Below, one piece after another: positions 37,119 to 49,352 of a stretch of 64,000 bases of DNA. How positions within the stretch are numbered: position 1 is the stretch's first letter; the number at the start of each line of letters is the position of its first letter. A program made the translations under genes and the position numbers. This stretch comes from Maea johnstoni. Its lineage: Eukaryota > Annelida > Polychaeta > Spionida > Magelonidae. The DNA lies in the NCBI GenBank assembly GCA_963942565.1, contig OZ012686.1, positions 7,598,292 through 7,662,291 of the forward strand, read 5' to 3'. Below the pieces are notes generated by a model that ran no database searches, was not told the origin of the DNA, and saw only the letters and a program-made list of their open reading frames with translations.

Positions 37119-37722
37119 TGCCGTTATACCAATGTATAACGTTTTTGTGGTCAACTGGTGTACATATTATTACCTATACTTAGAAAAGATTATAAGTTGT
37201 CCAGGGTCTCAACTTCACATCTCCGAATCTGGTCTAGCCTAGCAAATTGGCGTTACTGTGTTTTACTTAATTATATATAAATGTTTGCCTGCACCTTTAC
37301 AACATAAGGGCAGGGAGATAGATACAGAAATATACCTCCCTGATAAGGGCTTGTGGTCTACTGTTGGCCATTAATAGTTCACACAATAGCTACACAAGGG
37401 GGGTTGTTCTGGCAGTATGGCCTGGGAGGCAGTCTATAGTATCATCAACCTAGATCTCTGTAGAGGCATTAGCAGTACATAATACAGCACCTAGTTGTAT
37501 CTTAGCAGTTTATTGCCAACATTAAGCCCACAGTGGTCATATTTACCCTCCGCCCACTTCACCTGATTTCCTACCTATATTATGTCTTGGCTATTGGTGT
37601 CAATATGCCGAGAACAAACTGATAAGAGTTAAGAGGCTTGGAGCTCTATCTCCGGCCACTCCCAGCTTTTTGTACAGCCATGTTCAACCTATCAAAGCGT
37701 GGACAACCATTTAATATCCTTT

Positions 37723-37818
37723 GGGGGGGGGGGGGGGGGGGGGGGGGGGGCTTGTGATGTTTCTGGTCACACATTTGTGGACAATTTGAAGATTGTTGCC
37801 ACCGCCCCCCCCCCCCCC
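37723..37818. repeat. G-run and C-run inverted pair
   Basis: About 28 G at 37723-37750 is followed ~55 bp later by about 15 C at 37805-37819. The two can pair as a hairpin or each form G-quadruplex structure on opposite strands. Confidence 0.9.
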
Positions 37819-38269
37819 TCCTAATCTAACTATACTCCCGCCTATTTCAAATTCATGATTTTTCTGTTCATAATAGATATTAGATTGGGGTTCTTGAGCC
37901 TTAATTGTACTCAGAAGGACCGATTGTTCATTCATAAGTCAGACAGGATGATGTTAGACTAGGTTCCTTAAGTCCCTAAAAATTGACATCCCCTTCTGTG
38001 CTGACCAAGCAGTGTGGTTTTGTACCAGGTATGGTAGATCAATGGCACCTCCTGTTCCTCCCATCTCTAAGGATCTTATTCAAACTGAATCCTGGTGAGA
38101 TAAGTTTAAACTAAATGGACCACTATGGCCACCTAGAATATTTGGTGCTAGGTAACAGAAAAGACTTAACAGAAAAATACATATGACAGCCTAGAAATCT
38201 AGTCTAGGATGATGATTACTCTGTCTTGGTAGTCCGATACTGCCTTGGTATATTGGAACATATACCTTG

Positions 38270-39005
38270 ATATATTTGTAGTAGGATTTGTGGTACTTGA
38301 GTTGGCTTTGTGCTGTCATTTGCCACGCCTCTTTTCTGACAGGTGCAATATGGTCTATTTGCATGTACCTGGATAAGTTTGTATTAGGGTTTGTGGTACT
38401 TGACTTAGCTTTGATAGGATGAAGACTAGTGTTATCAGAACACTTAGGGTATATGGAAAGGGTAATACTGCCACTTACTGGCTATCTAAGTGTATTTACT
38501 AGGGATATACTATCTCTTCATTCCCTTGATAAGTGTATATTGGGTGAACTGATACTTTTAAAGATTAATGAAGTTTAAACTTGCAAAGGAAAAGTTGATA
38601 AGGTTGTGATTAATATTTTTTTCCAAATTAATCCATTCCAAAAGTGGGCTTCCTTCAAAGATTTCTCAAAAATATTTTGGATGTGTGTAAGATTGGGACT
38701 TTTCAGTGTTTTATGTCTCTTGTATAGCGTTCCTTAACCCATTACAGCTAATTCAATCTAACAATGAGCAAAGCAAATGGGTTTTTAAGTTTCAACTGTG
38801 TGCCTGTAAGAACAGGTTTTTTCTTTATTGGTGCTCACCTCAAGCACAGGTGTGCACCTATAGATTTCTGGGTCAGTTTGTGGTTAGCAGTCTCTGAGTG
38901 TGGATAACTAGAGCATAGGGGAAATGAAAGGGGCAATTGGTAAATGGGACACTAGTAGTCTAAATAAGATGTAGAGATTGTGGTACTTGAGATATGATAC
39001 CCCTG
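38270..39005. repeat. Weak direct repeats (ttgtggtacttgag)
   Basis: gta-tagg-tttgtggtacttga-tt-gctttg occurs at 38279 and 38382, and agattgtggtacttgagatatg at 38976. This is old tandem structure of ~105 bp unit. Confidence 0.55.
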
Positions 39006-39169
39006 ACAGGCCTCCCTACTCGGTGACCCAGAAAACCTACTGGGCGACTGGCTGAACCTACCTGTCTACTTTACAAGTGGACATGTAGAGGTCACAGGTC
39101 CACCTGTAGGGTCTATCAATGGTTTGTGCAGAGTGAATGGACTATACTCCTGAACTTGTACTATCGCTC

Positions 39170-39632
39170 ATTGTTAGCTTGAATTAGCTATAATGCTTAT
39201 GAGTTTCTCCAGAAAGTGTTGTCTGGATCTAAGGCCAGTCAAAGTTGATTTTAGGTCTCCCAGATTTTTTTTGCTCCAAAAAGGTTTGTCAAGCGCAATC
39301 TTTTTTTTTTAAATCGGTTTTGACGATGCATGCAAAAGAACGAGATTGCATAATTCAGTTTATTTTGAATGTTTTCTTTAAATATAGTGGCCTGAAGACA
39401 TAAAAACCAAGGGCTTTTTATGGATGAGTAGGTAGTTTTTTTATAGAGGGTTGTCAAAATTAGGTTGGTGCTAAATTATTATTTTTTTGAAATTCTGGAA
39501 TTGTAATTTTTTTGAATTTGCCCCAAAATCAGTTGGAAATTCCATAAAACCAAAAATCAAATTGGACTGGCCTAAGCGATTTTTGACAATAACTTTTGCT
39601 TTTGGTCGATGTGAGCATGAATGGGTTAAGTC
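39170..39632. mobile_element. MITE family B copy with inserted sequence
   Basis: Left part (gcttatgagtttctccagaaagtgttgtctgg, 39195-39250) and right part (cttttggtcgatgtgagcatgaatgggttaa, to 39630) are separated by ~330 bp of unrelated AT-rich DNA. Confidence 0.55.
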
Positions 39633-40199
39633 ATATAAAGCAGTTTGCACCTGTGAAAGTACCTCTCTCTTTTGCTGTATGAGTATTTTGATAAAGTTGA
39701 ATTAGTTGATATGCATTTGGAGGTAAATCAGTTCCCAATGGAGAAGAAAGAACTAAATGTAAAGTATAACCACATGAAATAATAGGAATCGATTGTTTTG
39801 ATAAACGATTCCATAAAATAGCTTTACTCACTAAGTGCCTTTTCAGAAAACCAATGAAAAATAGTGATATTGGTTTTCTACAAAATGAGCTTCTCAACTC
39901 ATATAATTGACTGCACTGAAATATTTGCTAAATACACAAAGATCACAATTAATTTTGTACTCAAAGTTGATTCCTTGTGGACTAACTCTGAACTGGTTAC
40001 TGCGTTTATGGCATTGTCAATGTTTATTAGTAAAATTATTATTCTACATGGCCAGAGCTATTTTGAGACCAATAGAGTGTTAACTATAGAGGGGATCCAC
40101 TTCAAGATTTCACCTGTACTGATATATGCTTATTCTACCTAACTATATTTTCTATTCTACAATGTAACCTAGCCTGTCCTTCGCACTTTCTTGAATTAT
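39633..40199. other. AT-rich DNA, nothing recognised
   Basis: Short open frames only. No feature supported. Confidence 0.4.
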
Positions 40200-40422
40200 A
40201 ACTCCTTTTCAAAGAGGAAAAGAAATTCTATGAAGAATTTTCAATTAGGACGTTTTGGAGGTGATAATCTTCTTAGAATATTTGAAGTCTATGACAGCTA
40301 GTCAATAGGCTATTAGATTTGCTTAGTATGAGGATTTTAAGTAACTAAATATGGACGGGCAGATATTTTGTGATTGCTGTTTTTGACAGGCATTTCTAAA
40401 ATCCTGGCTAAGAACCTGCTGA
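40200..40422 (-). mobile_element. MITE family D, partial copy on minus strand
   Basis: Minus strand reads caggttcttagccaggattttagaaatgcctgtcaaaaacagcaatcacaaaatatctgcccgtcc, the family D left end. Confidence 0.7.
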
Positions 40423-40599
40423 GAGAGTGTTCACTATGGAAAATCCACTGCAAGGTTTCATTGTGTATCAATATGCCTCTTCTACAAAAATGTATTTTCT
40501 ATAAAACGCTGTTCCCTTTTGAAGTCTGCCCAGTGTCCACTGGGGGTAATGAAGGTCTTTCCCCAGTTGACCTATTCCAGACTGAGCATGTAATGTCTT

Positions 40600-40815
40600 C
40601 ATGACCCCCTTGGGGCCCTTGCTGACCCGATAAGGGGGTTGACCTCTCGTGTCAAATACCCATGATGCATTGCTTCTCGCTCACTGACCACATCTCACCG
40701 GGCGGCTCGGGGGCGGCTCGGTTTTTGTGTCACCATAGAGCTGGGACCTCAATATGGCATGTAATCGGCGTCCAATGACACACATTGCGGGTAATTGTTT
40801 TCTCACACTCAGCGA
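40600..40815. other. GC-richer unique island
   Basis: Contains a duplicated gggcggctcgg (40699-40721) and several CpG. No open frame or element explains it. Confidence 0.35.
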
Positions 40816-40984
40816 AGGGAAGTGGAGCAACCAGATTGTTTTACTATTAGCACTGGACCATTCATAAAAGGGGGGAAAGGAGGGTGGATTGTTAAAATGT
40901 GAATTATTGATTCATTAATATTTTATTTGTCAGATTTTTTATGTTTTGGAATGGCGAAATATTTTGTCTATGATCATAATGAAA

Positions 40985-41040
40985 ATAATAAAAAATAATT
41001 ACATTAATAATAAAAATGATGATAATGATAATGATAATGA

Positions 41041-41102
<62 letters not shown>

Positions 41103-41173
41103 ATAATAATAATAATAATAATAATAAACATAATGATAATGATAATAATAATTATGACAATAATAATAGTAGC

Positions 41174-41235
<62 letters not shown>

Positions 41236-41236
41236 C
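40985..41236. repeat. Compound ACT / AAT / AGT repeat forming an inverted repeat
   Basis: (ACT)n ~41041-41101, then AAT/GAT ~41101-41168, then (AGT)n ~41169-41235. ACT and AGT are reverse complements, so the outer tracts can pair over ~60 bp with the AAT part as loop. Confidence 0.95.
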
Positions 41237-42950
41237 AGCTGTTCATGACAAGAAAAAGAGTAAAGTAAAGAATTTAGTAATGATTGGTAGTATCAAGAGA
41301 GTACTATTCCTAGAGGTATGAAAGTATGAAAGAGGGATTTAATTTGCCTTGACTTGAATATTAAAGTTCAATGTTCAATCCATTAACTACCACAGTAAGG
41401 GCCCTGGGGCTGTGTTATGAGTTATAATCTATGGGTGTTTGGACCCCCACTGTGTGCTAGTTTCTATAATTACTGGCCTCTGCTGCTATGTTGACAGTGT
41501 AAAAAAGAACCTGAGATTCTGTGGGGGACCACATGAAGACAACTCAAGTAAAAATAAGCCCTGTGCTGGGTGTTGGATTCCTTATGAACCATAACAAGTC
41601 TAAAATGTCCTTATTCGGTGAGGCAGTAGATGTGAAATACAGGCTGGTGTTTGTATTTCAACTTTTAGGGGTTTTGAATTTGAAAACTTCATCCATAAAT
41701 CTTTTTCAATTGAAATTGGAGATTTTTTGTGGAAAGTTGTCTTTAATTTTCAGCTGCCCAAAGTATTAACTTCCTCTGATATTTTTCATACTAACCTTGG
41801 TATGTGGTTTTAATTAAGAACTGTTAGCTTGATTATCCATAACAGTTATTATTCAGAATCAATTTTGTTGATTCCTGTTGCATTCTCACCATTCTGTTTG
41901 CAAGGCAATAAAACAATTATGGCACGAATATAAACTTGCTTTCCAAGGAAGATCTGAATGGGAATCAGATTCCTAACTCAATTTCGTCATTTTTTTTTGC
42001 CAGCAGCATGCGTAACACAAGTTTGGTACAACCCCGCTTATCGTTTCAAATTCTTCCTAAAATGCCAAAAATAGCACGCGTAATTTTACAGGATGTCTCC
42101 TCACTACCCGTAGGGGCCATCTGCTCGAAAACATCACACGTGCAAAATCTTATGACCCTGCAAAACAGCCTGTCCAAATATGGGCTTTTCAAAAACACGT
42201 GTCAAGTGCGCTCAGCGAGGACTGATAACAGAGTTTGGGAATTAGGATTTTTAATCACATTTCGCCCAGATGGCAGTAGCTGGAGACTTGGGGGACAGGT
42301 TTCTGAAGATTTCCTCAAACTTTTTTTTCCGTGGGACTGGTAGTGATTTGGTGGGCGGTCGTGTAGGTTATCGTTGTCATTAAGTCGGCACTTGAGATAG
42401 GGTAATACAAGATGACTCTGAATCATGTCGATAAATAAACACCACACTGTGCTACAGAAAAATACCTGATTAACAAGCATCACAAATGCTGCTTTAAATC
42501 ATTATATGAAATAAAGACAACACAAATCCCCAACAGTTAGAATTGGTTCACTAATGGGAAAAGAAATGTTTATACAGGGATATGTATGACAGCCTATATC
42601 TAGTTTATATTTTAGTGCTAATAGGTTCTTTGATTTCTTTGAAATGGATGTTCAGCGTGCAACATAATTGATTGCCCTGTTGCAAGTTGCAAGTGAATTA
42701 CGCAAAAAAAATATCAATCGGGCAAGCAGAACAAGACCCTAACTTGCCCTGCTCGACAATGTAACTCACCTTTGTTTATCAGAGTGGCGGTGCAAGTAGG
42801 CATGCCGGGTGGGGAAAGTAAACTTTAGGGGCAGTAATGTTTTGGAACCTATGTTGCACCTGATGTTTTATGATATTTTTGCTTCCTGCATTTGAAAAAG
42901 TTCTATGATCTAAGACAATTAACCCATACATATATCCACCTGGTGAGATA
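41237..42950. other. Unique DNA, no supported gene
   Basis: A 135-codon open frame at 41936-42343 has no recognisable domain and no splice context. The remainder is AT-rich. Confidence 0.4.
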
Positions 42951-42962
42951 AATGTTAACTAA

Positions 42963-43166
42963 CCCTTCCAATGCTGAGGTTACTTTCGTCCAAAGCACAA
43001 GGATGCAAAGATATTTGAAAACCATCTAAACCCTGTCATATTGGTATTCATTGGAAAGCTCTCACTGAGTACTCTGAGATGAGTACCCATTTGCCAGGGT
43101 TTCAGTCATTTTCAGGTTTTTTGCATTGTTTTGTGTTGGCCAAATTAGCCACCAGCAGCATAAGGG
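42963..43166. mobile_element. MITE family A copy with CTAA target duplication
   Basis: CCCTTCCAATGCTGAGG to CACCAGCAGCATAAGGG, flanked by CTAA at 42959-42962 and 43167-43170. The non-palindromic duplication proves a 4-bp target. Confidence 0.9.
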
Positions 43167-43894
43167 CTAATTTGACCACCTTGACCACCTTGGCCACTTG
43201 GAAAAACTTGACTGCCTAGATTCTAGGTTAAACTGATATGGAGATTGGCATCATAGCTATGGCCAAGTGACTGTTGCATCAGAGAAGAAATAGAAAAAAG
43301 CAGTAGAGGAATAAAAAATGCCTCTTTAAAACAATGATAAATGTGATTTCTTCTAACAATGTAAGTAATGGCTACATTAACATAAAAAATCACAAACGAA
43401 AGTAGCCCTGAAAAAATAGTGCTCGACTTCCGTTGTTCTAGAAAACGTGCATTCAATTTAGTCATGCAAGTCTCCAAATCAGGAAATGGTCAATTATAAT
43501 GCCATTCCAGCGTGGCGATTAGCATTCGGGATCGCTATTTGAATAGTCTCGCATGCGCCTAATCTGTGATTCTGGGATCCACTGAGAGAGCTGAAATTCG
43601 ATTCCCCAATCTGGTGCCTGATTATCATAATGTCATTCGATAGCTATTGTTTGATGGGACAATTATACATATTTTTGTCTACTAACTTTTTAGTTTGGCC
43701 TGGGGACATGTATAATATAGTAAAAGCGGGATCAGATAAATCATACTTGAAATTTATGCTTAATCAAGCAATTGACAGTAATATCTATACTAATGGTATA
43801 AACTGTTGATTGGCACATTAGGTTACTCACATTAATGGCTTATATAATTACCTATGCTTCCATCTATTATCTAGATACTCTGTAAATATTTCAT

Positions 43895-44215
43895 ATGTAA
43901 AAAGTTCTATATTATGTATAACATCATGAAATGTCTGCTCTATTTAGTAAAACTATCATTGTAAAGATTTGTTGTAGACAAAGTCAAAATATGTGTGACA
44001 AAGTGATAGAAAAGTTCTATATCATATGAAACATCATGAAATGTTTGCCTCCTATTAAGGAATGTATTGTAAAGATACATTCTAGACAATGTCAAAATAT
44101 ATGTGACAATGTGACTGAATTCTAGGCGAAATACAAAAAGTTCTATATCATTTGAAAACATCATGAAGTGTTTGCTCTTAGTAAGAAATACATTTTAAAG
44201 ATACATTGTCTTCAA
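43895..44215. repeat. Three-unit tandem repeat, ~115-130 bp
   Basis: aaaagttctatat-at-tgaaacatcatgaaatgtttgc...ttgtaaagatacattntagacaatgtcaaaatat occurs at 43900, 44010 and 44137. Confidence 0.9.
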
Positions 44216-44895
44216 GTTTTTCTGTTACTAGGCAACAAGTACTAAGTAGTCAAGGTGGCCAGTCGCCAAACTACATGTAATTCATATTCATCTCGTTAGG
44301 TGTATAGGGTATGACAGTTCACTAGAGATAGGAGGACCAAGTGGTGCCATCCATCCACCATTGCTGATACTACACCACAATGATTGGCCAACTCAGAAGC
44401 TCAAGGGAATGTCAACTTTTCGGGAATAGGAGCCTAGTCTATAGGCAAGGTTACTGCGTTCTAGGACACCCTAACCCTGATTCAGAGAACCTATTGGCAT
44501 GTTTATTTAACATGGGTATCTAATCACTAAATTGGCCCTGTGTTGGGTATTTTCATGCTTTGTTAACAAGGATGTTCAACAAGTAAAGGCAAATGATGAC
44601 AGACCAGGACATGGAAGCTGCATGCTTGGGTAGGCATGACAACTGTTGCACGGCAACAGATGAGGCAGTTACTCATGGAAAACTATATGTAAATATCCCC
44701 TACTAAGAAATAACTGAAGTTTTGGGCAGCTGATGAATATACTAATCCAAATAGGGATACTTCACATAAGGCAGCGAGCCCATGTGGTCACTGGCTAAGT
44801 GGTACAAACAGCCCCCTAATGTGCTGTCACCGCAGTGCTGTCCCACTGCTGGTTGTATAAGCGAGCAGGCATCTCTCTAGCACCCAAGTATTCTA
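44216..44895. other. Unique DNA, nothing recognised
   Basis: No repeats or exons noted. Confidence 0.45.
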
Positions 44896-44897
44896 CA

Positions 44898-45975
44898 TCT
44901 CATACTGCTTTTCTCTACCAAATATTTAATCATTTTCTCAATAACCATATTTAGAATTAAATGTTTCTAACTCGGCTGCTACAACTTCCTCACAGTTTTC
45001 TTTAAATCTATCAAGATTTACCACAGTACTAGTTGCAACTGTAGACTATCACAGAGATATAGATACCAAGGTTTGCTTCCTCAAACTATTGGTTCTAATG
45101 CCAAAATTATTTTCGGAAATTGCTGTAGTTGAGGCACTGTCTGTAATTGGAAGTCGACCATCTCTCCCCTGAAAATGAAGTAAACTAAAGCAAAATCTTA
45201 ATTAACCAGTTGGTAGATGGATGACAGGAAGTTGTAAAACTCTTGAACATGTATGTTTTCTATTAACGTGTGACAGAATGCTTTTCTCTACCAAATATTT
45301 GCTCATTTTCTCAATAACCATAATGAGAATTAACTAACTAACTTGGCTGCTACAACTTCCTTGACTTTTTCTTAAAGTCCATCAAGATTTACCTCAGTAC
45401 TAGCGGCAGCTGCAGCCTCTCACAGAGATACCAAGGTTGGCTTCTTCAAACCATTGGTTATAATGCCACAGTTATTTTCTGAAATTGCTTTAGTTGAGGC
45501 ACTGTCTGTGATTGGAAGTTCACTATCTCTCCACAGAAAATGAAATAAACTAAAGCAGGGCTCGACGCTAACAGTGTACCTGTGGCCCCAGGCCAGTAAA
45601 AATTCCCCAAAACGGCTTTGGGCCAGTAAAAATGACCTCAACTGGTCTGACAGAGCCAGTGAACATTTGGGGGACATTCTTGTTAACAAGTTTCCCGTGA
45701 AAATGCTCCCAAACATTTTTGAAATAAGTGAAGACAAAATGAATAAAAATAAATGTCAGTTAATTTCATGCAATGTTAAGTTAAAGAAAAATATGTAGGG
45801 CCAGTTAAAATTTTGCAGGACCATAAGATCCTAGGTGATTCTGGTCCTATGGGACCAGTAGCATTTTGAGTTAGCTTTGAGGTCTGTAAAGCATTTAGTA
45901 TGTGGTAGGTGGATGGCAGGAAATGGTAAAACTCTTGAACATGTATGCTTCCTATTAAAGCATGACAGAATGTTC
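44898..45975. repeat. ~370-bp tandem duplication, second copy interrupted
   Basis: tgcttttctctaccaaatattt-ctcattttctcaataacca occurs at 44908 and 45281, cagtactag-ngca-ctgnag at 45024 and 45397, and aactcttgaacatgtatg at 45239 and 45930. The second copy is split by the insert at 45558-45886. Confidence 0.9.
45558..45886. mobile_element. hAT-like element (GGGCTCGACGCTAAC end) inserted in the tandem duplication
   Basis: TAAAGCA flanks both sides (45551-45557, 45887-45893). Ends cagGGCTCGACGCTAAC and GTTAGCTTTGAGGTCTG are imperfect inverted repeats. The interior has repeated ggccagtaaaaat. Confidence 0.7.
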
Positions 45976-46388
45976 CTAAGGGACCATTAAATGTTAATTT
46001 TGTATTGCAGAATAGAATTAAGAGGTCAGCTAACATTGATAGTGGGTCATGTTGAAGGAGCTCTGGGGAGGTAGGAATCAGCTGAAATAGAGCAGCCATT
46101 TAAGATACAAGATACCGCAATCATATTTATTTTACTTCCTTTACAAAGTTAAATGCTTGCTGAAGTATTTCTAGAGAATATTCTTTTCAACTTCCCACAA
46201 AATAACAGTTTTTAAATAGCATTAATTGAACATGAACGTTGAGAAACAAGCTATTTTGTAATGCTTAGCACAGCAGTAATAGGGCCCCCAGCTGCTGTTT
46301 GTACCACCCTGGTGGTACAAGCGCTTATGTGAATATACCCTATTCCTCAGCCTGTTTTTAATGCTAATTTGCATAATGAACCGTGGTA

Positions 46389-46603
46389 TTAACCATTTTA
46401 CTGTGGGTGGCTTAAACTTGGTCAACATGAAATGATGACAAAAAGCTGGGAAGTGACTGAAACCCTGGCAAATTGGTACTGAAATGATAGAACTCAACGA
46501 GAGCTTTCATATGAATACCCACATGACTTGGTTAGGGTGATTTTCATACTTTTTTGCACTGCTTTATATTTGGCGAAAGTAATCTCAGCATCAGAAGGGT
46601 TAA
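46389..46603. mobile_element. MITE family A copy
   Basis: TTAACCATTTTACTGTGGGTGG to CTCAGCATCAGAAGGGTTAA, diverged. Confidence 0.8.
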
Positions 46604-46957
46604 GTGATATGGCTCTTCTCTGTAATTGTTGTACATATTTTTGAAATGATGAGTAGCCTTTGAAGTAGCCTTTAAGTAGCCTTTGAAGATGAAATTGGGT
46701 CCCTTAGAAAAAAGTTATTTTCAAGCCCTGTTTGTTTATGAATTGGTTCACTGATGATGTTATACCATCTAAACATATAAAGAAATGTATTCTAATTTAA
46801 TTTTCTTTCAGATGTGGTGAAGCTTTTCTTTGTTTTTGTTTACGGTATTGGATATATCTCTCAGCCTCAGGGATGTTCCTGACAAGAAGGAATGCTTTTT
46901 TTGTATTGAATCAGGGAAGATCTAAAATTCCCAGACTGAGACATTCCATGACTTACA
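46604..46957. other. Unique DNA with a triplicated short motif
   Basis: gtagcctttgaa is repeated three times at 46651-46687. A good acceptor-like tract (aattttctttcag) ends at 46811 but no supported exon follows. Confidence 0.4.
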
Positions 46958-47414
46958 TTAACCCATATATCCCTGATCAGATGTTCCTGATACAGCCCGA
47001 AAAAAAATTAACTACTTCGAGAATAACATCCTGATTACAATTTTGGAATATTTGAAGAAGAAATATCTTAAGGAGAAATTTTAGTCTTTTGCATCTCTCC
47101 TTTAAACATGTTGTGGTTTTATACTACTTTTGAAGATGTTGTCAAAACATGTCATGCATCAAGATTAAACTGCTTTGCAAATTGTAAAAACTGCCCTAAG
47201 CATAAATGGGTTAAGCTTATCATGCCTAGTAAGGTCTAATCATGGTGATATCTCTTAAACAAAAGCAAATTTCATAAAATATTTGATGGAAAAATGAAAA
47301 TCAGAAACTAACTAACAACTCCCCTTCAAACATTTCTGCAGTTGATGTTTATCGTATATGTTATTTCCAAAAGTATAACAGGTCCAGACGACAATATACA
47401 AAGATGAACAAGTT
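46958..47414. mobile_element. Two adjacent MITE family B copies
   Basis: 46958-47214 runs TTAACCCATATATCCCTG to CATAAATGGGTTAA. 47225-47414 is a second, diverged copy ending caggtccagacgacaatatac...gttaa. Confidence 0.7.
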
Positions 47415-48123
47415 AAACTTGTCATCTTCAAGGCTGTGGCTGGGAGTATCCAGCACTGAGAGGATTGTTATCTCGCCTCATTTGTAAAACGTCACAAGTT
47501 TTTGTCTCTGGGCATGCTGGAAGTGTTGGAATTAATTAGGCTATGACATTGAGTGATTTAACGACTACCTTAAGACTGACTGATTTATGCTAGACTGCCT
47601 GGAGCGTGAGGTTGACGCTTGTGTGATAGGTCTTATCTCTGATCGTTTAACAGATTCATACTCATAGTTCTCATTAGAAAGGATCATTAAGATGATTTCC
47701 CACACATGAAAAAACACACAAGAAAACAAAAATAAATATTTAGCATAAATCATGAATTTGATATGTATTTGAGGGAAATTCATTATTTGTGTATGTACTC
47801 AAGAACATTTTCTTTTTATTTTCATTAGCAATTTATCATGGGGCCTATCTAGGACCCTCAGGGTATAAATAGATAACAATAAAACTTCATGTTTCTAAAT
47901 CACATTTAGAAGTGTATGGCATGGTGTCTTTTAGCTTTCAAATGCTATATGTATAAGTAATTGCCTTTTGGCAACTATGGAATTACATCGTTAATTGGCA
48001 ATTAAGTAAGTAGGAACTCTTGAAGATGAGAGTAATTAATAATTGCAGCATTGATGTAAACAGTACATCACATGACCAAGAGCATCGACAATTTTATCTA
48101 AACTCTACTGCTACCGCTGCTAC
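47415..48123. other. Unique DNA, nothing recognised
   Basis: No exon, RNA gene or element ends noted. Confidence 0.45.
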
Positions 48124-48127
48124 TTAA

Positions 48128-48914
48128 CCCTATATCACTCAACGCAACAATGTTGTCATGTCCCCTGCACTGCATGAGGGGTTACTCCTCAGAGACATTG
48201 TTGCGCAGTGCGTAGTGCACTGCAGTGCATAGGGAGCAGTGCTTTAAACAAGTTAAATGAGTAATTTCCATTTTTTATTTGTATCTTTCATTTCGTTAAA
48301 TATGATATTATTTGTGTTTACAATATATCAACTTAAAAGTTGATTTTTTGTCTGATTTTGCGCTTGACGCACTGTCAATAACGCACCTCGGCAAGTTCGT
48401 CTTCGTTGAGTGGTTAAATGAGTGGGATATCATCTTCTGATTCCCATGGATCGTGAAGGGGACGATAGTCGATCCTCTTCCGCTCTTCATCGGAATTATC
48501 CTGGTTTAAACTAGCCATTTGATGGCAGAAACAACGAAAAAACACGGGAGAATATCAATGGTTTTGTGTGTTGCTAAGGACGCCACAACACGACGACGTC
48601 ACTGGCGGGAATTCCCCATGAATTCCATATTTGGAGGGGGTTTTCCCGTAGTTTTCCCGCCGAAAATCACGGACTTCGAGTCCGAAAATAAGCATTAAAT
48701 AACTATAGATTACGATTAAAAGGTAAGGGCAATAATTTTGTATCTTTATTTTACAAACATTTGTGTACCAGCGATCTAAGATCGTGGTACCCAAAATATG
48801 CCAAAACTCGCTTCGTAGGAATAAGTGCACAAATACAATGACGCAATAACTCGCTACTGAGGAAGTGCAGCTGCACTTATGTAACGAGTTATTGCGTCAT
48901 TGAGTGATAAAGGG
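48128..48914. mobile_element. piggyBac-type element, internally deleted
   Basis: TTAA (48124-48127, 48915-48918) flanks ends CCCTATATCACTCAACGC and GCGTCATTGAGTGATAAAGGG, i.e. CCC-start inverted repeats as in piggyBac. A sub-terminal palindrome (gcactgcagtgcat and gtgcagctgcac) lies near each end. It keeps a short coding remnant on the minus strand. Confidence 0.85.
48414..48518 (-). pseudogene. piggyBac transposase N-terminal remnant (34 codons)
   Basis: Minus-strand frame MASLNQDNSDEERKRIDYR, then PLHDPWESEDDIPLI and stop. A short Met start followed by acidic D/E-S clusters is what piggyBac transposases have before their conserved domain. It lies inside a piggyBac-ended element, which is the main support. 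The catalytic domain is absent. Confidence 0.55.
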
Positions 48915-48924
48915 TTAACTGCTA

Positions 48925-49029
48925 CCGCTACTGCTGCTGCTTTTTTTTTTACTTCTTTTACTTATACTATTACTACTAATTGTGTACTACTACTACTACT
49001 ACTACTACTACTACAGACTACTACTACTT

Positions 49030-49069
<40 letters not shown>

Positions 49070-49135
49070 TACTACTACTACTACTATGGCTACTACTTCT
49101 ACTCAATACTATCACTACTGCTACTACTACTCCCT

Positions 49136-49194
<59 letters not shown>

Positions 49195-49216
49195 GCCGCT
49201 GCTGCTGCTGCTGCTG

Positions 49217-49283
<67 letters not shown>

Positions 49284-49284
49284 A

Positions 49285-49319
<35 letters not shown>

Positions 49320-49352
49320 TTCTACTATTACTACTATTACTACTGCTACTAT
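48925..49352. repeat. TAC trinucleotide tract with GCT core
   Basis: ~430 bp of imperfect TAC/ACT with a (GCT)8-like block at 49195-49218. All long open frames on both strands here are repeat translations. It directly abuts the piggyBac-type element. Confidence 0.97.

Noticed and set aside
41936-42343. 135-codon plus-strand open frame
   Set aside because: No recognisable domain, low-complexity AT-rich codons, no convincing exon borders.
46811-46960. Exon after the strong acceptor aattttctttcag
   Set aside because: One frame stays open but resembles no protein, and no donor is found before the MITE at 46958.
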